42,152 nt of DNA, taken from assembly GCA_913775025.1 (NCBI GenBank), contig CAJYJW010000220.1, positions 1 through 42,152 on the forward strand, in the 5' to 3' direction. Within the stretch, counting starts at the first letter, position 1; each line of letters opens with the position of its first letter. This stretch comes from an uncultured Sphingomonas sp. GTDB taxonomy: Bacteria > Pseudomonadota > Alphaproteobacteria > Sphingomonadales > Sphingomonadaceae. The position numbers were made by a program, and so were the translations under genes. The notes beneath the pieces were generated by a model, which ran no database searches, was not told where the DNA came from, and saw nothing but the letters and a program-made list of their open reading frames with translations. Shown piece by piece: positions 37,652 through 42,152 of the stretch.

Positions 37652-37688
37652 GGGACAAAGGCCGGCAGCGACTGTCGGCCTTTGTCCC
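37652..37688. terminator. Strong inverted repeat between convergent genes
   Basis: 13-bp perfect arms GGGACAAAGGCCG / CGGCCTTTGTCCC separated by 11 nt, between the dienelactone hydrolase and terC-like stops. Confidence 0.8.
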
Positions 37689-37784
37689 TCGCCAACGCCC
37701 GATACGATCGTCGTTTCAAACGGATCGCCCGAACGCGAATGAACCTTGCCGCACCGTTTCAGATGCGGCGGTCAGGTCCCTGGA

Positions 37785-38441
37785 TCAGCGAAACAGGGGC
37801 AGCACTTCATGGCCGCCCTCCCAGATCATCTTAAGCGCGACATATACGATCACCAGCAGGCCGACATAGGCGATCCAGCGATATCGCTCGATATAGCGCG
37901 CCAGCACGTTGGCGGCGACGCCCATCAGCGCGACCGACAGGATCAGGCCGATCACCAGAATGCCCGGATGCTCGCGCGCGGCGCCCGCCACCGCCAGCAC
38001 ATTGTCCAGGCTCATGCTGACGTCCGCCAGCGCCACGGCCCAGGCTGCCTGCGCGAAATTCTTGGCAGGCTTCGCGGTGATCGCATCGCCCTCCCCCGTT
38101 TCCGGCGAAGCATCGCCAGCCTTGGGGTGCAGCTCGCGATACATCTTCCACGCGACCCACAGCAGCAGCAGCCCACCCGCCAGCACCAGCCCGACGATCT
38201 GGAGCAATTGCGTTACCAGCAGCGCGAAGATGATCCGCAGCACCAGCGCGGCGGCGATGCCAATCAGGATGACCTTGCGACGCTGATCCTTCGGCAACCC
38301 GGCCGCCAGCGCGCCGACGACGATCGCATTGTCGCCCGCCAGCATGATATCGATCATCAAGACCTGCCCGAAGGCGGCCAGCGCGGCCGGCGAGCCGATG
38401 TTCGCGAAGTCGGCGACGATATGCTGCCAGATGTCACCCAT
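37785..38441 (-). CDS. TerC/YjbE family integral membrane protein
   Basis: FGQVLMIDIMLAGDNAIVVGALAAGLPKDQRRKVILIGIAAALVLRIIFALL; DVSMSLDNVLAVAGAAREH. Confidence 0.94.
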   Translation of the reverse strand: MGDIWQHIVADFANIGSPAALAAFGQVLMIDIMLAGDNAIVVGALAAGLPKDQRRKVILIGIAAALVLRIIFALLVTQLLQIVGLVLAGGLLLLWVAWKMYRELHPKAGDASPETGEGDAITAKPAKNFAQAAWAVALADVSMSLDNVLAVAGAAREHPGILVIGLILSVALMGVAANVLARYIERYRWIAYVGLLVIVYVALKMIWEGGHEVLPLFR

Positions 38442-38578
38442 ATGCCGTTCCCTTGCTCCGCCGTGCGATACCGGCGGCGTCTCTAGCAGGCATGCGCGCG
38501 CGCCCGTCCAGCAAAAATGCCTGACGGGGGCGATGGGACCAGTGGCAATGTTTCGTTACGTACGGGGGTCACGGCGCG

Positions 38579-38659
38579 GACACCGGCGAAGCCGGTGTCG
38601 TCGGTCGGGCCTTGCCCGCCGGCCGGGCCGGGATGAGTCCGGCGGCAACATGCCGCCGG
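38579..38659. repeat. Two successive perfect inverted repeats downstream of rho
   Basis: GACACCGGC-gaa-GCCGGTGTC (38579-38599) and CCGGCGGCA-aca-TGCCGCCGG (38639-38659). Confidence 0.8.
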
Positions 38660-38669
38660 CCATCCTCGG

Positions 38670-39926
<1,257 letters not shown>

Positions 39927-40070
39927 CGGGGATCGTCCTGGGGAGCGGGCTTCGTATCGGGCGTGGGGAACGCGGAAAGCCGAGAGGGGGTATCGCCCCG
40001 CGCGAACGGCGGGCGTCTCTGCCGCGCGCCCTAGGCGCAGGCGTGAATCAAGTCAAGCCGCCGCCTTCGC

Positions 40071-40538
40071 CTAGAAGGGCTTTACGATCACCAGAATCAC
40101 GATGACGGCAGTGGCGATGCCCGGCACCTCGTTCATCAGCCTGAGCGTGCGATCACGGGCCGGGCGATAGCCGCGCGCCATCCGCTTGCCATAAGCGACG
40201 GCCCAGCCGTGATAGCCGGTGAGCGCGAAGACGATCAGCAGCTTGGCATGCAGCCAGCCCTCTTTCAGGATCGGGATGCCGTTCAGCTGGTTGATCCAGA
40301 TGAGGGACAGCCCCAGCACCCAGACCGCGATCATCGCCGGCGTCAGGATGATGGAGCGCAGCCGCGCCGACCGCTCAATCCATTGCCGGTCCTCCGGCGA
40401 TCCGGGAGCTGTCGGTTGCTGGTAGATGTAGAAGCGCGGCAGCATGAACAGCCCCGCGATCCAGAAGATTACGAAGATCAGATGCGCGGCCTTCACCCAA
40501 AGATACGTCGTCACCAGCATCCACTCCAGAAGCGTCAT
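40071..40538 (-). CDS. hemJ: Protoporphyrinogen oxidase HemJ
   Basis: YLWVKAAHLIFVIFWIAGLFMLPRFYIYQ; adjacent to hemE. Confidence 0.94.
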   Translation of the reverse strand: MTLLEWMLVTTYLWVKAAHLIFVIFWIAGLFMLPRFYIYQQPTAPGSPEDRQWIERSARLRSIILTPAMIAVWVLGLSLIWINQLNGIPILKEGWLHAKLLIVFALTGYHGWAVAYGKRMARGYRPARDRTLRLMNEVPGIATAVIVILVIVKPF

Positions 40539-40544
40539 CGCAGG

Positions 40545-41603
40545 TCAGGCCCGTACCAATTCCAGCAGCCGTTCGACATGGGCGATCGGCGTATGCTGCC
40601 CGATGCCATGGCCGAGGTTGAAGATATGCGGCCGATCGCGAAACGTCTCGCGAATATGGCCGACCGCGCGATCGAGTGCGGCGCCCCCCGCCTCCAGCGC
40701 CAGCGGATCGAGATTGCCCTGCACCGGCACATCGGCGGGCAAGGCTGCGTTCGCCCAGACGGGATCGAGCGTCTCGTCCAGCCCAACCGCATCCGGCCCG
40801 ACCCCGGCGACATAATCCGGCAGCTTCGCCCCCGCCCCCTTGGGAAAGCCGATCACCGGCACGCCGGGGCACCGCGCGCGAAACGCATCGACGATGCGCC
40901 GGTTGGGCGCGATCACCCAGTCGCGAAACTGTTCGGGGGCGAGACTGCCGGCCCAGCTGTCGAACAGCTGCACCGCATCCACGCCAGCCTCCGCTTGGCC
41001 CACGAGATAGTCGACCGTCAGATCGGCGATGCGGTGAAGCAGCCGCTCAAACCGTGCCGGATCGGCGTAGGCGCTCAACCGCGTCTCGTGATGGTCCTTC
41101 GATCCCTGCCCCGCCACCATATAGGTCGCGACAGTCCATGGGGAACCCGCGAAGCCCAGGAAGGTCGTTTCGGGCGATAGCATGGCGCTCACTCGCCGAA
41201 CCGTCGCGTAGATCGGCTCCAGACGCTCCACACGGGCCTTCAGCGCCTCCATCGGGCTGTCGAGCAGGCGGGGGGCGAGGCGCGGCCCCTCGCCCGGTCC
41301 GAACGTCAGATCCTGCCCCATCGCCCATGGCACCATCAGAATGTCGGAAAACAGGATCGCCCCGTCGAAGCCGAACCGGCGGATCGGCTGGATCGTCACC
41401 TCGGCCGCCGCCTCCGGATCGGTGGCGAGCGCGAGGAAACCGCCCTTCTCGGCCCGAAGCGCGCGATATTCGGGCAAATAGCGCCCGGCCTGGCGCATCA
41501 ACCACACCGGCGGTGGATCGCGACGCTCACCGCGCAGCACGGCGAGGAGGGGTTTTTCCGTCGTCTCGTTCAGGGTCGCGACGCTCGTGCTCGGGGGCAC
41601 CAT
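40545..41603 (-). CDS. hemE: Uroporphyrinogen decarboxylase
   Basis: PPPVWLMRQAGRYLPEYRALRAEKGGFLALATDPEAAAEVTIQPIRRFGFDGAILFSDILMVPWAMG. Confidence 0.98.
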   Translation of the reverse strand: MVPPSTSVATLNETTEKPLLAVLRGERRDPPPVWLMRQAGRYLPEYRALRAEKGGFLALATDPEAAAEVTIQPIRRFGFDGAILFSDILMVPWAMGQDLTFGPGEGPRLAPRLLDSPMEALKARVERLEPIYATVRRVSAMLSPETTFLGFAGSPWTVATYMVAGQGSKDHHETRLSAYADPARFERLLHRIADLTVDYLVGQAEAGVDAVQLFDSWAGSLAPEQFRDWVIAPNRRIVDAFRARCPGVPVIGFPKGAGAKLPDYVAGVGPDAVGLDETLDPVWANAALPADVPVQGNLDPLALEAGGAALDRAVGHIRETFRDRPHIFNLGHGIGQHTPIAHVERLLELVRA

Positions 41604-41925
41604 AACTATCCTTATTTAGAATCTTAGGGTGGTAGAGGGTAGTAGGTCCGCCCCGCAGCGGGGTTTATTCCCGCCGCCCCAAGTTGCCAACAGCTTGACT
41701 CACATGCGACTCGCCAAGCCCCCATGAGTCGCGAAACGCGCGCCCGTTATCCACAGGCTGGGGAAAATGCGCGGAGGCTGTGGAAAGCTCCGCGAACCGA
41801 GTCCGTTGCAGCGGGCACGAAACGGCGGCTTGTGCGGATGCGCCCGATTCCGCTAGCGCCGCCCCCATGGTTTTCCACAGGAACATTCAGGCCCCGAATC
41901 CGGATCGGGCGGGGATCATGGTCTG
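41604..41925. other. Probable chromosomal replication origin (oriC) region
   Basis: hemE / ppsR-type intergenic region, the syntenic origin position in Caulobacter; AT-rich CATAACTATCCTTATTTAGAATCTTA (41601-41626); perfect DnaA box TTATCCACA (41747-41755), near-match TTTTCCACA (41872-41880); seven GANTC sites. Confidence 0.75.
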
Positions 41926-42152
41926 ATGCGGCTGCACCTTCACCTGCTGAGCGATTCCACCGGCGAGACGCTGGAGAATATCGCCAAGGCCGGCCTCGCC
42001 CAGTTCGACGGGGTGGAGACGATCAAGCATTTCTGGCCGATGGTGCGCTCCGAAGGACATCTCGATCGCGTGATGCTCGAGATCGCCTCGCGCCCCGGTC
42101 TCGTCATCTACACGCTGGTAAATCCGGAGGTGCGGCATCGGCTGGAGACACG
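41926..42152 (+). CDS. ppsR: Pyruvate, phosphate dikinase/PEP synthase regulatory protein (DUF299), N-terminal part
   Basis: MRLHLHLLSDSTGETLENIAKAGLAQFDGVETIKHFWPMVRSEGHLDRVMLEIASRPGLVIYTLVNPEVRHRLET, truncated by the window end. Confidence 0.93.
   Translation, partial: MRLHLHLLSDSTGETLENIAKAGLAQFDGVETIKHFWPMVRSEGHLDRVMLEIASRPGLVIYTLVNPEVRHRLET

Overview
The window is high-GC alphaproteobacterial chromosome, most likely Sphingomonas or a close relative. It splits into two parts. The right part (about 26-42 kb) is the conserved origin-proximal block: DUF3576, leuS, lptE, holA, then parB, parA, rsmG, mnmG, mnmE, a DUF6489-like gene, ogt, dienelactone hydrolase, terC-like, rho, hemJ, hemE, a probable oriC and the start of a ppsR-type gene (DUF299). 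It carries one perfect and two near-perfect parS-like sites. The hemE/ppsR intergenic region has a perfect DnaA box and an unusually dense set of GANTC sites. The left part (about 1-25 kb) is accessory or metabolic: a TonB-dependent receptor with a PepSY protein, a PfpI/DJ-1 protein, a Crp/Fnr regulator, an AI-2E transporter, GNAT, an EmrAB/NodT-type efflux operon, an otsB-GH15-otsA trehalose operon, YggS and a ThiE-like protein. The most interesting element is a compact nine-gene minus-strand cassette at about 3561-12780. In order it encodes inositol-3-phosphate synthase, an HD-like protein, a SAM methyltransferase, a Gfo/Idh/MocA oxidoreductase, a metallo-beta-lactamase-fold protein with an N-terminal Zn-ribbon, a YcaO protein, a TIM-barrel sugar isomerase, a GT4 glycosyltransferase and a PIG-L/LmbE deacetylase. 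Nearly every junction is a start/stop overlap (ATGA, GTGA or TGATG). No RiPP precursor, TfuA partner or mycothiol/bacillithiol-type cysteine ligase is visible. I infer a dedicated inositol-based (pseudo)glycoside pathway with a YcaO step, whose product I cannot name.
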